The notes: generated by a model from the sequence alone, not told the origin. Numbered from the stretch's first letter, positions 43,984 to 54,518 are shown. The stretch is 64,000 nt of DNA from UBA6168 sp964423205 (GCA_964423205.1 CAYRDX010000015.1:1-64000), one strand, 5' to 3'. A program made the numbers and translations.

Positions 43984-44676
43984 ATGGCAAAGATTTCAAA
44001 GAAAAGAAAAGCTGTCCAGGGAAAAGTGGACAGCGAAAAGTTATACTCACTTCAGGAAGCCATGGACTTGGTTAAGGAAGTGAATATAGCCAAATTTGAT
44101 GCCTCAGTTGACCTGCACATCCGGTTGGGTATTGACCCAAGAAAGGCTGATCAGGCACTTCGTGGCACCACAAACCTTCCTCACGGTACCGGGAAAACCA
44201 AGCGTGTCCTGGTATTTTGTACTCCCGACAAAGAGCAAGAAGCGAAAGACGCCGGCGCCGACCATGTTGGTTTGGACGACCTTATTACACAAATTCAGGG
44301 TGGTTGGACGGATTTTGACGTTGCAGTTGCTACCCCGAATGTGATGGCCCAGGTAGGTAAAGTAGCCAGAATTTTGGGACCTCGTGGCCTCATGCCAAAC
44401 CCAAAAACTGGTACGGTAACTATGGATCTGGGTGCTGCTGTTGGTGACGTTAAGGGCGGTAAGGTTGCGTTTAGAGTGGACAAATACGGTATCATTCACT
44501 CTCCGGTTGGCCGTGTTTCTTTCGAACCACAGAAGCTGGTTGAAAACGCAATGGAATTGCTCCAGACAATCGTCAAAATGAAACCTTCCACAGCTAAAGG
44601 AACTTACATGAAGTCCATTACTGTTGCCAGCACGATGAGTCCTGGTATCAAGGTTGACGCTAAAGTTATTCGCTAA
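43984..44676 (+). CDS. rplA: 50S ribosomal protein L1
   Basis: 230 residues. Motifs DASVDLHIRLGIDPRKADQA, RGTTNLPHGTGK and the GPRGLMPNPKTGTV signature. Forms the L1 stalk at the ribosomal E site and often represses its own operon. Confidence 0.97.
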   Translation: MAKISKKRKAVQGKVDSEKLYSLQEAMDLVKEVNIAKFDASVDLHIRLGIDPRKADQALRGTTNLPHGTGKTKRVLVFCTPDKEQEAKDAGADHVGLDDLITQIQGGWTDFDVAVATPNVMAQVGKVARILGPRGLMPNPKTGTVTMDLGAAVGDVKGGKVAFRVDKYGIIHSPVGRVSFEPQKLVENAMELLQTIVKMKPSTAKGTYMKSITVASTMSPGIKVDAKVIR

Positions 44677-44734
44677 TCAAACGTGAAGACGGCGACTTTA
44701 AACCCGCCAGAACTCCACGAGAAATTTTAATAAA

Positions 44735-45265
44735 ATGACAAAGCAAGAAAAAACGGCAGTCATTGAGGAACTAAAGGAAAAATTTGCGGAATGTCAGTTC
44801 TTTTATCTGACAGATTCTTCCGCTATGACTGTCGCACAGATCAATAAACTCAGGAGGATGTTCTTCGAAAAGGGCATTGAAATGCGGGTAGTAAAAAATA
44901 CCCTCGCTAAAAAAGCCCTGCAAAGCGCTCCTGAAGGCAAGAATTACGAAGGTCTTTATGAATCATTGAATGGGCCGACCGCCGTATTGTTTACCGATGT
45001 GGCCAACCTGCCTGCCAAATTGATTAAGGAATTCAGGAAAGAAAAGGATGCTGGCAAACCAGCTATCAAAGCAGCTTACATTGACAGCGCCATATACATC
45101 GGCGATGAGCAATTGGATGCTCTGGCTAAACTGAAATCCAAAGAAGATCTCTTGGGCGAACTGCTCTCATTGCTGAACTCTCCAATGAGCAACCTGCTTT
45201 CACAGTTGGGCTCCGGTAGTCAGAATGTTATGGGCTTGCTCAAGGCTATTGAGGGGAGGGGATAG
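44735..45265 (+). CDS. rplJ: 50S ribosomal protein L10
   Basis: 176 residues: MTKQEKTAVIEELKEKFAEC, the LRRMFFEKGIEMRVVKNTLAKKA segment, and a C-terminal helix for L12 dimers (LGELLSLLNSPMSNLLSQLG). Anchors the L12 stalk. Normally rplJ and rplL are closely spaced; here a repeat hairpin lies between them. Confidence 0.97.
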   Translation: MTKQEKTAVIEELKEKFAECQFFYLTDSSAMTVAQINKLRRMFFEKGIEMRVVKNTLAKKALQSAPEGKNYEGLYESLNGPTAVLFTDVANLPAKLIKEFRKEKDAGKPAIKAAYIDSAIYIGDEQLDALAKLKSKEDLLGELLSLLNSPMSNLLSQLGSGSQNVMGLLKAIEGRG

Positions 45266-45269
45266 TAGT

Positions 45270-45343
45270 TTGAAATTAGAAATTGGAAATTAGAAATTCG
45301 GACTTCCAATTTCCAATTTCCAATTTCCAATTTCCAATTTCCA
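45270..45343. repeat. Paired-arm 7-bp repeat hairpin between rplJ and rplL
   Basis: Left arm (45270-45303) repeats GAAATTA/GAAATTG-type units; right arm (45303-45343) has about five units of TTCCAAT. Complementary arms give a hairpin of roughly 30 bp directly after the rplJ stop. Confidence 0.75.
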
Positions 45344-45404
45344 CAGGTTACGGCTTCCAAGTTTTACACGCATATTATTTTTAATTTATTAAATCATTCG
45401 TAAA

Positions 45405-45788
45405 ATGGCAGATTTGAAAGCACTTGCTGAACAGTTGGTTAACCTCACAATCAAAGAGGTAACTGAACTCACCAGCATTATGGAAACAGAATATAATATT
45501 AAGCCCGCTGCCGCTGCAGTAGCTGTTGCTGCTGGCCCGGCTGCAGGTGGTGGAGAAGCAGCTGCTGTAGCTGAACAAACTGAATTCACCGTTGTTCTGA
45601 CTTCTGCTGGTGCGCAGAAACTGCAGGTGGTTAAGGCTGTTAAAGACGCCCTCGGATTGGGCCTCGTTGAAGCTAAAGGATTGGTAGATGCCGCTCCTGG
45701 TCCAGTTAAGGAGGGAGTATCCAAAGAAGAAGCTGAAAAGCTCAAAGCAACTTTGGAAGCAGTAGGTGCTCAGGTGGAACTCAAGTAA
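45405..45788 (+). CDS. rplL: 50S ribosomal protein L7/L12
   Basis: 127 residues. N-terminal dimer domain (LAEQLVNLTIKEVTELTSIM), Ala/Gly-rich hinge (residues about 36-55), and globular domain with VKAVKDALGLGLVEAKGLVD and VKEGVSKEEAEKLKATLE. The protein is present in multiple copies per ribosome, so expression above rplJ is expected. Confidence 0.97.
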   Translation: MADLKALAEQLVNLTIKEVTELTSIMETEYNIKPAAAAVAVAAGPAAGGGEAAAVAEQTEFTVVLTSAGAQKLQVVKAVKDALGLGLVEAKGLVDAAPGPVKEGVSKEEAEKLKATLEAVGAQVELK

Positions 45789-45868
45789 TTACCACCACAG
45801 TACTTTTGCAGGTTATCTACTAAATAGAAATGCTGAATTACAACCTTAGCACTACATAGCAAATCACT

Positions 45869-45922
45869 CGACAAATGAGGCTAAGCGGCCCCGACGCATC
45901 GGGACAGCTTAGCCTATTGTCG
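45869..45922 (+). promoter_or_regulatory. Long hairpin in the rplL-rpoB gap (attenuator or processing site)
   Basis: Three stacked stems: CGACAA/TTGTCG, AGGCTAAGC/GCTTAGCCT and CCCGA/TCGGG. No T run follows it, so it is not a simple terminator. In E. coli the same gap holds an attenuator and an RNase III site; an equivalent role is inferred. The gap 45789-46220 also holds a weak leftward frame (45985-46173). Confidence 0.5.
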
Positions 45923-45984
45923 TTTGAAAATGTCTTCGGAACCTTGATTTACAGCTGAATTGACTTATAGATGTTTAGGGCATC

Positions 45985-46173
45985 TTATCGAATTGTTCTG
46001 ACCAATTGATTGCCAAAAAAAATTAGAATGCTTCCAAGAGCTACTCCAATTATGGCGCCAACTTTCAGACGAATTAGTTTTCTACAGTCATCAGATTCAC
46101 TTGCTGATAGGTCTTTTTTACTCAAAAAATTCTTGTAACCATAAACAGGATTATAAGTCACACACCTGTCCAA
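45985..46173 (-). CDS. Possible small membrane protein antisense to the rpoB leader
   Basis: 62 residues with one hydrophobic segment (VGAIIGVALGSILIFFG) and charged N- and C-terminal parts. It runs against the rplL-rpoB transcript. No homology recognised and no promoter or terminator seen. It may be a chance frame. Confidence 0.25.
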   Translation of the reverse strand: MDRCVTYNPVYGYKNFLSKKDLSASESDDCRKLIRLKVGAIIGVALGSILIFFGNQLVRTIR

Positions 46174-46220
46174 AGTCGACCGGTATTAAAGTTTCAACAT
46201 ATTAAAATATTCATCCAGAC

Positions 46221-49200
46221 ATGACGTCAATTGAAAATGTCACTCTCACGGAAACAGGTAGGATCAGTTTTGGTAAAATCCGTTTACCATTAGAACACCC
46301 TGACCTTCTGGAGATTCAGCTCAGGTCCTTTCAGGAGTTTTTCCAACTGGAAACCACTCCCGAAAACAGGATTAGCGAAGGTCTCTACAAGGTGTTCATG
46401 GAAAACTTTCCGATAACGGATGCCCGGAACATTTTCGTACTCGAGTTCCTCGATTATTATATCGATCCGCCACGGTACACCATTGAAGAGTGTATCCAAC
46501 GTGGTCTGACCTACAGCGTACCGTTGAAAGCAAAGTTGCGTCTTTCATGCAATGACGAGGAGCATATTGACTTTGAGACGATAGTGCAGGATGTATTTTT
46601 GGGTAACATTCCCTACATGACTCCGAAAGGGACCTTTGTCATCAATGGTGCAGAGCGTGTTGTAGTTTCCCAATTGCACAGGTCACCCGGTGTTTTCTTC
46701 GGACAAACATTCCATCCCAATGGAACAGCCATCTATTCTGCAAGGGTAATTCCTTTCAAGGGCGCATGGATGGAGTTTGCCACAGACATCAACAACGTTA
46801 TGTACGCTTACATCGACCGGAAGAAGAAATTCCCGGTAACAACCTTGTTGCGTGCTATTGGCTTCGATAACGATAAGGCTATTCTGGATTTGTTCAATCT
46901 CGCTGATGAGGTACCCAATACCCGTGAAAGCCTCGAAAATTCCATTGGTAAAAAACTGGCAGCCCGCGTTTTACGCTCCTGGGTTGAAGACTTTGTGGAT
47001 GAAGATACTGGTGAGGTAGTTACCATTGAAAGAAATGAAATCATTCTCGAGCGCGACGTCATGCTCGATGAGGATAATATTGAACAGGTGCTGGAATCTG
47101 GCCTTGAAACGGTGATACTTCAGAAGGAAGACATAGAAGAAGACTACAGTATCATTTATAATACGCTCCAAAAAGACCCCACCAGCTCCGAAATGGAAGC
47201 TGTGAACTACATATACCGGCAATTGCGCGGTGCCGAACCACCCGATGATGAAACCGCACGCGGCATCATTGAGAAATTGTTCTTCTCCGACAAGCGTTAC
47301 AACCTCGGTGAAGTTGGTCGCTACAAGATCAACAGAAAACTGGGTATGGATACCGCAATGGATATCCTCGTTCTTACAAAAGAAGACATCATTGCGATAG
47401 TAAAATATCTCGTTCGCCTGATGAACCAGATGGCGGAAATTGATGATATCGACCACCTGAGCAATCGCCGTGTAAGAACAGTAGGCGAGCAGCTTTATGC
47501 ACAATTTGGTGTAGGTCTCGCCAGAATGGCACGTACCATCCGCGAGCGTATGAACGTGCGCGACAACGAGGTATTTACCCCTATTGACCTTATTAATGCG
47601 AGGACACTTTCTTCTGTTATCAACTCTTTCTTCGGAACGAGTCAGTTGTCACAGTTCCTCGACCAAACCAACCCACTTTCCGAAATCACCCACAAGCGCC
47701 GTATTTCTGCGCTCGGCCCCGGTGGTCTCTCCCGTGAAAGAGCTGGTTTTGAGGTTCGCGACGTTCACTATTCACACTATGGCCGTCTGTGTACCATTGA
47801 AACTCCGGAAGGACCCAATATCGGTCTTATCTCTACACTCTGCGTTCATGCTAAAGTGAATAAGATGGGATTTCTTGAAACTCCTTACCGTAAGGTTAAA
47901 GGTGGTAAGGTTGATATCAAGAACCCGGCTCAATACTTATCTGCGGAAGCAGAAGACACACTTCGTGTTGCACAGGCAAATGCTCCATTTGATGAAAATG
48001 GAAGATTCCTTAATGACAAAGTTAAGGCCCGTGAACATGGAGACTTCCCCGTATTGGCACCCGAAGAACTCGAATTCATGGACGTTGCCCCCAACCAGAT
48101 TGTGGGTGTTTCTGCTTCCATGATTCCATTCCTCGAAAACGACGACGCCAACCGTGCCTTGATGGGTTCTAACATGCAACGTCAAGCTGTACCTCTTATC
48201 CGCCCGACAGCACCAATTGTCGGTACCGGACTGGAAGGTAAGGTAGCCCGTGACTCACGCATGCTCATCAACGCTGAAGGTGAAGGTGTGGTGGAATATG
48301 TTGATTCTACTGAAATAGTTGTTCGCTACGACAGAACTGAAGATGAGCAACTCGTTTCCTTTGAGGACAACCGCAAAACATATAAACTGACCAAGTTCCT
48401 GCGTACCAACCAGGCAACTTGTATTAACCTGAAACCCATCGTCCGTAAGGGCGAACGCGTGATTAAAGGGCAGATTCTTTGCGATGGTTATGCTACCGAT
48501 AAAGGTGAACTTGCCCTTGGCCAAAACCTGAAGGTGGCCTTCATGCCCTGGAAAGGTTACAACTTTGAGGATGCCATTGTGCTTTCCGAAAGAGTAGTGC
48601 GCGAAGATATTTTCAGCTCCGTTCATATCGAGTCTTATGAAATGGATGTGCGTGACACAAAGCTTGGTGAAGAGGAGCTCACCAATGACATCCCGAATGT
48701 CAGCGAAGATGCCACCAAAGACCTGGATGAAAATGGAATTATCCGCGTAGGTGCCTGGGTGAAAGAAGGTGATATCCTAATAGGTAAGATTACACCTAAA
48801 GGTGAAACCGATCCGACTCCGGAAGAAAAACTGTTGCGTGCCATTTTTGGCGACAAGGCTGGTGATGTTAAAGATGCATCACTCAAGGTGCCACCTTCGG
48901 TTTCCGGTATTGTGATTGACAAGCAGTTGTTTGCACGCGCTAAAAAGAGCAATGTTCAAAAAACTCAGGAAGCCGATATTCTGAAAAAGCTGGACGACCA
49001 GCATGCTATCGCTACCAACGAGTTGAAAACCATACTCATTGACAAATTGCTTATCCTGTTGAAGGACAAGTCATCCAATGGCGTGAAGAGTATCTATGGC
49101 GACCCCATGATTCCGAAAGGAACAAAGTTCAGCCAGGAGCTTCTTCGCACTATTGATTTTTCACAGATTGACTACTCCAACTGGACCAGCGTTTCCGGAA

Positions 49201-50042
49201 TCAATGAACTCATCAGCAAGTTGCTGCACAACTACAACATCAAGCTGAATGAGGAAGTCGGCCGTTACAAGCGCGAAAAATTCAACATCAGCATAGGTGA
49301 CGAGCTTCCTGCCGGTGTACTGAAATTAGCCAAAGTTTATATCGCCAAGAAGCGCAAGCTGAAAGTGGGTGATAAACTTGCCGGTCGTCACGGTAACAAA
49401 GGTATTGTTTCCAAAATCGTGCGCGTTGAAGACATGCCCTTCACTGACGATGGTGAACCTGTGGATATCGTGTTGAACCCGCTGGGGGTACCTTCCCGTA
49501 TGAACCTCGGTCAAATCCTCGAAACCGTTCTTGGATGGGCGGGTATCAAGAAAGGTGTTCGTTTTGCAACTCCGATTTTTGATGGAGCCTCACGTGATGA
49601 AATCGAACAATACATCCAGGACGTGAAGCTGCCTTCTTTAGGTCAAACCTGGCTTTATGATGGTGAAACCGGAAACCGTTTCCACCAGCAAGCCACCGTG
49701 GGCATCATCTACATGTTGAAACTTTCACACATGGTGGACGATAAGATGCACGCACGTTCCATCGGACCTTATTCATTGATTACGCAACAACCTCTTGGCG
49801 GTAAAGCTCAGTTTGGTGGTCAGCGTTTTGGTGAAATGGAGGTTTGGGCTTTGGAAGCATTTGGCGCTTCCCATATCCTGCAGGAACTTCTCACACTTAA
49901 GTCAGACGACATCATAGGCCGTGCCAAGGCTTATGAATCTATTGTTAAGGGTGACATTCTCCCGGATCCAAATATTCCGGAGTCCTTCAATGTACTCGTT
50001 CACGAGTTGCGGGGACTTGCACTGGATGTGAAGTTCGAATAG
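46221..50042 (+). CDS. rpoB: DNA-directed RNA polymerase beta subunit
   Basis: 1273 residues, normal for Bacteroidetes. Rifampicin-region motif FFGTSQLSQFLDQTNPLSEITHKRR is wild type in appearance (QLSQFLDQ, HKRR). Also GFEVRDVHYSHYGR, the GDKLAGRHGNKGIVS loop that contacts substrate, and a C-terminal GQRFGEMEVWALEAFGA. The catalytic core partner of RpoC, encoded 156 bases downstream. Confidence 0.98.
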   Translation: MTSIENVTLTETGRISFGKIRLPLEHPDLLEIQLRSFQEFFQLETTPENRISEGLYKVFMENFPITDARNIFVLEFLDYYIDPPRYTIEECIQRGLTYSVPLKAKLRLSCNDEEHIDFETIVQDVFLGNIPYMTPKGTFVINGAERVVVSQLHRSPGVFFGQTFHPNGTAIYSARVIPFKGAWMEFATDINNVMYAYIDRKKKFPVTTLLRAIGFDNDKAILDLFNLADEVPNTRESLENSIGKKLAARVLRSWVEDFVDEDTGEVVTIERNEIILERDVMLDEDNIEQVLESGLETVILQKEDIEEDYSIIYNTLQKDPTSSEMEAVNYIYRQLRGAEPPDDETARGIIEKLFFSDKRYNLGEVGRYKINRKLGMDTAMDILVLTKEDIIAIVKYLVRLMNQMAEIDDIDHLSNRRVRTVGEQLYAQFGVGLARMARTIRERMNVRDNEVFTPIDLINARTLSSVINSFFGTSQLSQFLDQTNPLSEITHKRRISALGPGGLSRERAGFEVRDVHYSHYGRLCTIETPEGPNIGLISTLCVHAKVNKMGFLETPYRKVKGGKVDIKNPAQYLSAEAEDTLRVAQANAPFDENGRFLNDKVKAREHGDFPVLAPEELEFMDVAPNQIVGVSASMIPFLENDDANRALMGSNMQRQAVPLIRPTAPIVGTGLEGKVARDSRMLINAEGEGVVEYVDSTEIVVRYDRTEDEQLVSFEDNRKTYKLTKFLRTNQATCINLKPIVRKGERVIKGQILCDGYATDKGELALGQNLKVAFMPWKGYNFEDAIVLSERVVREDIFSSVHIESYEMDVRDTKLGEEELTNDIPNVSEDATKDLDENGIIRVGAWVKEGDILIGKITPKGETDPTPEEKLLRAIFGDKAGDVKDASLKVPPSVSGIVIDKQLFARAKKSNVQKTQEADILKKLDDQHAIATNELKTILIDKLLILLKDKSSNGVKSIYGDPMIPKGTKFSQELLRTIDFSQIDYSNWTSVSGINELISKLLHNYNIKLNEEVGRYKREKFNISIGDELPAGVLKLAKVYIAKKRKLKVGDKLAGRHGNKGIVSKIVRVEDMPFTDDGEPVDIVLNPLGVPSRMNLGQILETVLGWAGIKKGVRFATPIFDGASRDEIEQYIQDVKLPSLGQTWLYDGETGNRFHQQATVGIIYMLKLSHMVDDKMHARSIGPYSLITQQPLGGKAQFGGQRFGEMEVWALEAFGASHILQELLTLKSDDIIGRAKAYESIVKGDILPDPNIPESFNVLVHELRGLALDVKFE

Positions 50043-50198
50043 AAGGGCATTGTCAGAAATTGTTTGAATGGTTAGAAATGGTTTGAAGTGAACGGAGCAA
50101 CCGAAATTTTTTAACCGCCATTTCATCTTCAAACTCATTCAGACAGTGCCAAGGATTAAAGTTTTGAAATTAGTACGCTATTAATTACGACTCATATT

Positions 50199-53100
50199 AT
50201 GCCATTTAAAAAGAAATCTTCTGTCCCAACTCCCGACTTTGACTCCATCACCATTAGTCTGTCGTCACCGGATGAAATCCTGGAGCGCAGCTACGGTGAG
50301 GTCTTGAAGCCAGAGACCATTAATTATCGTTCTTACAAACCGGAACGCGATGGTCTTTTCTGCGAACGCATTTTTGGTCCCGTAAAGGATTATGAATGTT
50401 ATTGCGGTAAATACAAGCGCATTCGTTACAAGGGAATTGTTTGCGACCGCTGTGGTGTTGAAGTTACAGAAAAGAAAGTGCGCCGTGAGCGCATGGGGCA
50501 CATCAAGCTCGTGGTTCCTGTTGTGCACATTTGGTTTTTCAAATCATTGCCCAACAAGATTGGATACCTTCTTGGCCTTTCCTCAAAGAAACTCGAGTCG
50601 GTAGTTTATTACGAAAGATATGTGGTCATTCAATGGGGTGCTGCACAGACTGAAGATTCTGAGCCTCTCGCATTGCTGACCGAAGAAGAATACATGGAGA
50701 TACTCGAATCGCTGCCACCAGAAAATCATCAGCTCGACGACAGCGATCCAAACAAGTTCATCGCCAACATGGGTGCTGAAGCTATTCGTGAATTGCTCGT
50801 CAGACTCGACCTCGACCAGTTGTCATTTGACCTCCGTCATCAGGCTGCAAATGAAACCAGCCAGCAGCGCAAGAGCGAAGCATTAAAGCGTTTGAGAGTC
50901 GTCGAAGCTTTCCGCGGTGCAGCTGAACGCGTAGAAAACAGGCCCGAATGGATGATTATCCAGTATTTGCCAGTGGTTCCGCCCGAACTTCGCCCTCTCG
51001 TTCCTCTGGATGGTGGCCGTTTTGCAAGCTCTGACCTGAATGACCTTTATCGTCGGGTAATCATCAGAAATAACCGTCTGAAGCGTTTGCTGGAAATCAA
51101 AGCTCCGGAAGTGATCCTCCGTAACGAGAAGAGGATGCTGCAGGAAGCTGTGGATTCCCTGTTCGACAATTCACGGAAATCCAACGCAGTAAAAGCTGAA
51201 GGTGGTCGTGCGCTGAAATCTTTATCAGATATCCTGAAAGGAAAACAGGGACGTTTCCGTCAGAACCTTTTGGGTAAAAGGGTAGACTACTCAGGCCGTT
51301 CGGTTATTGTTGTTGGCCCTACACTTAAGTTGCACGAATGCGGCTTACCCAAGGGTATGGCTGCCGAATTGTTCAAGCCATTCATTATCCGTAAGCTGAT
51401 TGAACGCGGTATCGTAAAGACCGTGAAATCAGCAAAGAAATTGGTTGACAGAAAGGATTCCATCGTTTGGGATATCCTCGAAAATATATTGAAAGGTCAT
51501 CCGGTTCTTCTGAACCGTGCACCAACGTTGCACAGGCTGTCAATTCAGGCATTCCAACCCAGACTTGTGGAAGGAAAAGCCATTCAGCTTCACCCGCTTG
51601 TTTGTGGTGCTTTCAACGCCGACTTTGACGGTGACCAAATGGCGGTACACGTACCCCTGAGCCATGGTGCCATCCTCGAAGCTCAGTTGCTGATGCTTTC
51701 CGCACACAACATGTTGAACCCACAGGACGGTTCTCCGGTGACGCTGCCTTCGCAGGACATGGTTTTGGGTCTTTATTACATTACTAAAGGTAAGAAAACC
51801 CAGGGCGAAGAAGTGGTGATGGGAGAAGGAAGTAAGTTTTACTCTCCTGAAGAAGTTCGTATCGCTTTCAATGAAGGCAAACTCGACCTGCATGCAAATA
51901 TCAAATGCCGCGTGTTGGTGGAAGACGAAAATGGTGAACTGGTTCATAAGACAATAGACACAACTTGTGGTAGGGTTATCTTCAATGAAGCTGCACCCAA
52001 AGGAGTTCCTTTTATTAATGAATTGCTCACCAAAAAGGCACTGAAACGCATCATCGCAGATGTTCTGCGCCGTTCTGATTTTGGTGCAACTGCTGAATTC
52101 CTCGACAACATTAAGGAATTAGGATTCATGTGGGCATATCGAGGTGGTCTGTCGTTCAACCTTGGTGACCTCATTACTCCAAGTGTCAAAGAAAGGATTC
52201 TTGAACAAGCTCAGAGCGAAGTAGATGAAGTTTGGGATAACTACAATATGGGCTTCATCACCAACAACGAGCGCTACAACCAGGTCATCGATAAATGGAC
52301 CTATGCCGACAACCGGGTTACCGATGCACTCATGAAGGAACTGGCATCTCACAAACAGGGCTTCAACTCTGTTTACATGATGCTCGACTCTGGTGCCCGT
52401 GGCTCCAAACAGCAAATCAAACAGCTTTGTGGCCTCAGGGGCCTCATGGCAAAACCTCGTAAGTCGGGTGACACAGGTGGGGCTATCATTGAAAACCCGA
52501 TTCTCTCAAACTTCGTTGATGGACTTTCTGTATTGGAGTACTTCATCTCTACACACGGTGCCCGTAAAGGTCTTGCGGACACAGCTCTTAAGACAGCTGA
52601 CGCAGGTTACTTAACCCGCCGTCTGGTTGACGTGGCCCAGGATGTCGTCATCATTGAAGAGGATTGTGATACACTCCGTGGCATTGAAACAACTGCGTTG
52701 AAAGACAGTGAGAAAATTATTGACCCGCTGTCCAACAGGATTCAGGGCCGTTATACTTTGTACGATGTCTATCATCCGGAAACTGATGAGTTGATACTCA
52801 AGGCAGGAGAATATATCAGTGAACATATTTCCCGTTACATCGAGGATGCTGGTATTGAAGAGGTGACCATTCGCTCTGTACTTACCTGCGAAACCAAGCG
52901 CGGTGTATGTGCTAAATGTTATGGTAAAAACCTGGCAACAGGACGTATAGCTGAAATGGGTGATGCAGTGGGTATCATTGCAGCACAATCTATCGGTGAA
53001 CCGGGTACTCAGCTTACACTCCGTACTTTCCACGTGGGTGGTGTTGCTGCGGTCACTAAACAGGAAAGTGAAATCACTTCCAGGTTCGAAGCCAAAGTGG

Positions 53101-54518
53101 AATTCGATGCCATCCGCACAACTCAGTATAAAGATGATGATGGTAAGACTACTGAGGTAGTACTTTCCCGTACAGGTGAAATCCGCTTGCTGGATGCCGA
53201 TGGTAAGAAAATCTTCGTCACTCACCATATCCCTTACGGTGCATCATTGAAAATCAAAGATGGTCAGACCGTGCAAAGAGGTGATACTATTTGCGATTGG
53301 GACCCATACAACGCGGTTATCATTTCGGAATTTTCTGGTATTGCACAATTCGACAGCATCGAGGAAGGTGTGACATTCAGGATGGAGCGCGACGACCAAA
53401 CCGGTATTTCCGAAAAGGTCATCATCGAAAGCAAGAGCAAGAAGAAGATTCCTACTATTACCATTGTGGCCTCTGACGGAGAAGAACTCAGGCGTTACAA
53501 TCTTCCGGTAGGAGCTTATATCTCCATTGAAAATGGACAGGAAATCAGGACGGGACAAAAAATCGTAAAGATCCCTCGTAAGCTTGGTAAGATTCAGGAC
53601 ATCACAGGTGGTCTTCCACGTGTAACTGAACTTTTCGAAGCGAGGAACCCTTCCAATCCTGCTGTGGTTTCTGAAATTGACGGTGAAATCATCTTCGGTA
53701 AAATCAAAAGAGGTAACCAGGAAGTTACCGTTAAAGCCAAGGATGGTCAGATACACAGATACCTGATTCCACTTTCCAAGCAAATGCTTGTACAGGAAGG
53801 TGACTTTGTCAGAGCGGGCACGCCACTGTCAGATGGTACGACTACACCAAAGGATATTCTGGCCATTAAAGGTCCTTTCGCTGTACAATCCTACCTGGTT
53901 AATGGCGTCCAGGAAGTTTACCGTGCACAAGGTATTGCCATCAACGATAAGCACATTGAGGTGATTGTCAGGCAGATGATGCGCAGGGTAATCATAGAAG
54001 ATCCCGGAGATACATCCTTCCTCGAAGGTGAAGCAGTGGAGAAATGGGAATTTATCGAAAAGAACGATTGGATTTACGACAAGAAGGTGGTTACAGATGC
54101 TGGTGAAAGCAACCGCTTGAAAGCAGGACAATTGGTTTCTCTGCGTCAAATCAGGGAAGAAAACTCTGCTCTTAAGCGCAATGACAGCAAACTGGTTCAA
54201 TATCGCGATGCCGTAGCGGCAACCTCCAGCATTATGCTGCAAGGTATTACCCGCTCGTCACTTGGTACGGAAAGCTGGATTTCTGCAGCGTCCTTCCAGG
54301 AGACTACTAAAGTTCTGAGCCAGGCAGCCATTGAAGCCAAGGCGGATATGCTGTACGGATTGAAGGAAAACGTAATTGTAGGAAAGAAAATTCCGGCAGG
54401 TACGGGAATGCGCAAATTCAACGACCTGTTCGTTACCAGCCAGGAATCACATACTGCTTATAAGGAGCGAAGGATGATTATGGAAGAAGATGAGTACGAT
54501 GATTTTGATGAGGAATAG
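50199..54518 (+). CDS. rpoC: DNA-directed RNA polymerase beta' subunit
   Basis: 1439 residues. Zinc-binding CYCGKYKRIRYKGIVCDRCG at about residue 68, catalytic Mg motif NADFDGDQMAVHVPLS near residue 475, second zinc site (CETKRGVCAKCYG), trigger loop region IIAAQSIGEPGTQLTLRTFH. Ends in an acidic tail (EEDEYDDFDEE). Last gene of the supercluster, closed by a terminator. Confidence 0.98.
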   Translation: MPFKKKSSVPTPDFDSITISLSSPDEILERSYGEVLKPETINYRSYKPERDGLFCERIFGPVKDYECYCGKYKRIRYKGIVCDRCGVEVTEKKVRRERMGHIKLVVPVVHIWFFKSLPNKIGYLLGLSSKKLESVVYYERYVVIQWGAAQTEDSEPLALLTEEEYMEILESLPPENHQLDDSDPNKFIANMGAEAIRELLVRLDLDQLSFDLRHQAANETSQQRKSEALKRLRVVEAFRGAAERVENRPEWMIIQYLPVVPPELRPLVPLDGGRFASSDLNDLYRRVIIRNNRLKRLLEIKAPEVILRNEKRMLQEAVDSLFDNSRKSNAVKAEGGRALKSLSDILKGKQGRFRQNLLGKRVDYSGRSVIVVGPTLKLHECGLPKGMAAELFKPFIIRKLIERGIVKTVKSAKKLVDRKDSIVWDILENILKGHPVLLNRAPTLHRLSIQAFQPRLVEGKAIQLHPLVCGAFNADFDGDQMAVHVPLSHGAILEAQLLMLSAHNMLNPQDGSPVTLPSQDMVLGLYYITKGKKTQGEEVVMGEGSKFYSPEEVRIAFNEGKLDLHANIKCRVLVEDENGELVHKTIDTTCGRVIFNEAAPKGVPFINELLTKKALKRIIADVLRRSDFGATAEFLDNIKELGFMWAYRGGLSFNLGDLITPSVKERILEQAQSEVDEVWDNYNMGFITNNERYNQVIDKWTYADNRVTDALMKELASHKQGFNSVYMMLDSGARGSKQQIKQLCGLRGLMAKPRKSGDTGGAIIENPILSNFVDGLSVLEYFISTHGARKGLADTALKTADAGYLTRRLVDVAQDVVIIEEDCDTLRGIETTALKDSEKIIDPLSNRIQGRYTLYDVYHPETDELILKAGEYISEHISRYIEDAGIEEVTIRSVLTCETKRGVCAKCYGKNLATGRIAEMGDAVGIIAAQSIGEPGTQLTLRTFHVGGVAAVTKQESEITSRFEAKVEFDAIRTTQYKDDDGKTTEVVLSRTGEIRLLDADGKKIFVTHHIPYGASLKIKDGQTVQRGDTICDWDPYNAVIISEFSGIAQFDSIEEGVTFRMERDDQTGISEKVIIESKSKKKIPTITIVASDGEELRRYNLPVGAYISIENGQEIRTGQKIVKIPRKLGKIQDITGGLPRVTELFEARNPSNPAVVSEIDGEIIFGKIKRGNQEVTVKAKDGQIHRYLIPLSKQMLVQEGDFVRAGTPLSDGTTTPKDILAIKGPFAVQSYLVNGVQEVYRAQGIAINDKHIEVIVRQMMRRVIIEDPGDTSFLEGEAVEKWEFIEKNDWIYDKKVVTDAGESNRLKAGQLVSLRQIREENSALKRNDSKLVQYRDAVAATSSIMLQGITRSSLGTESWISAASFQETTKVLSQAAIEAKADMLYGLKENVIVGKKIPAGTGMRKFNDLFVTSQESHTAYKERRMIMEEDEYDDFDEE

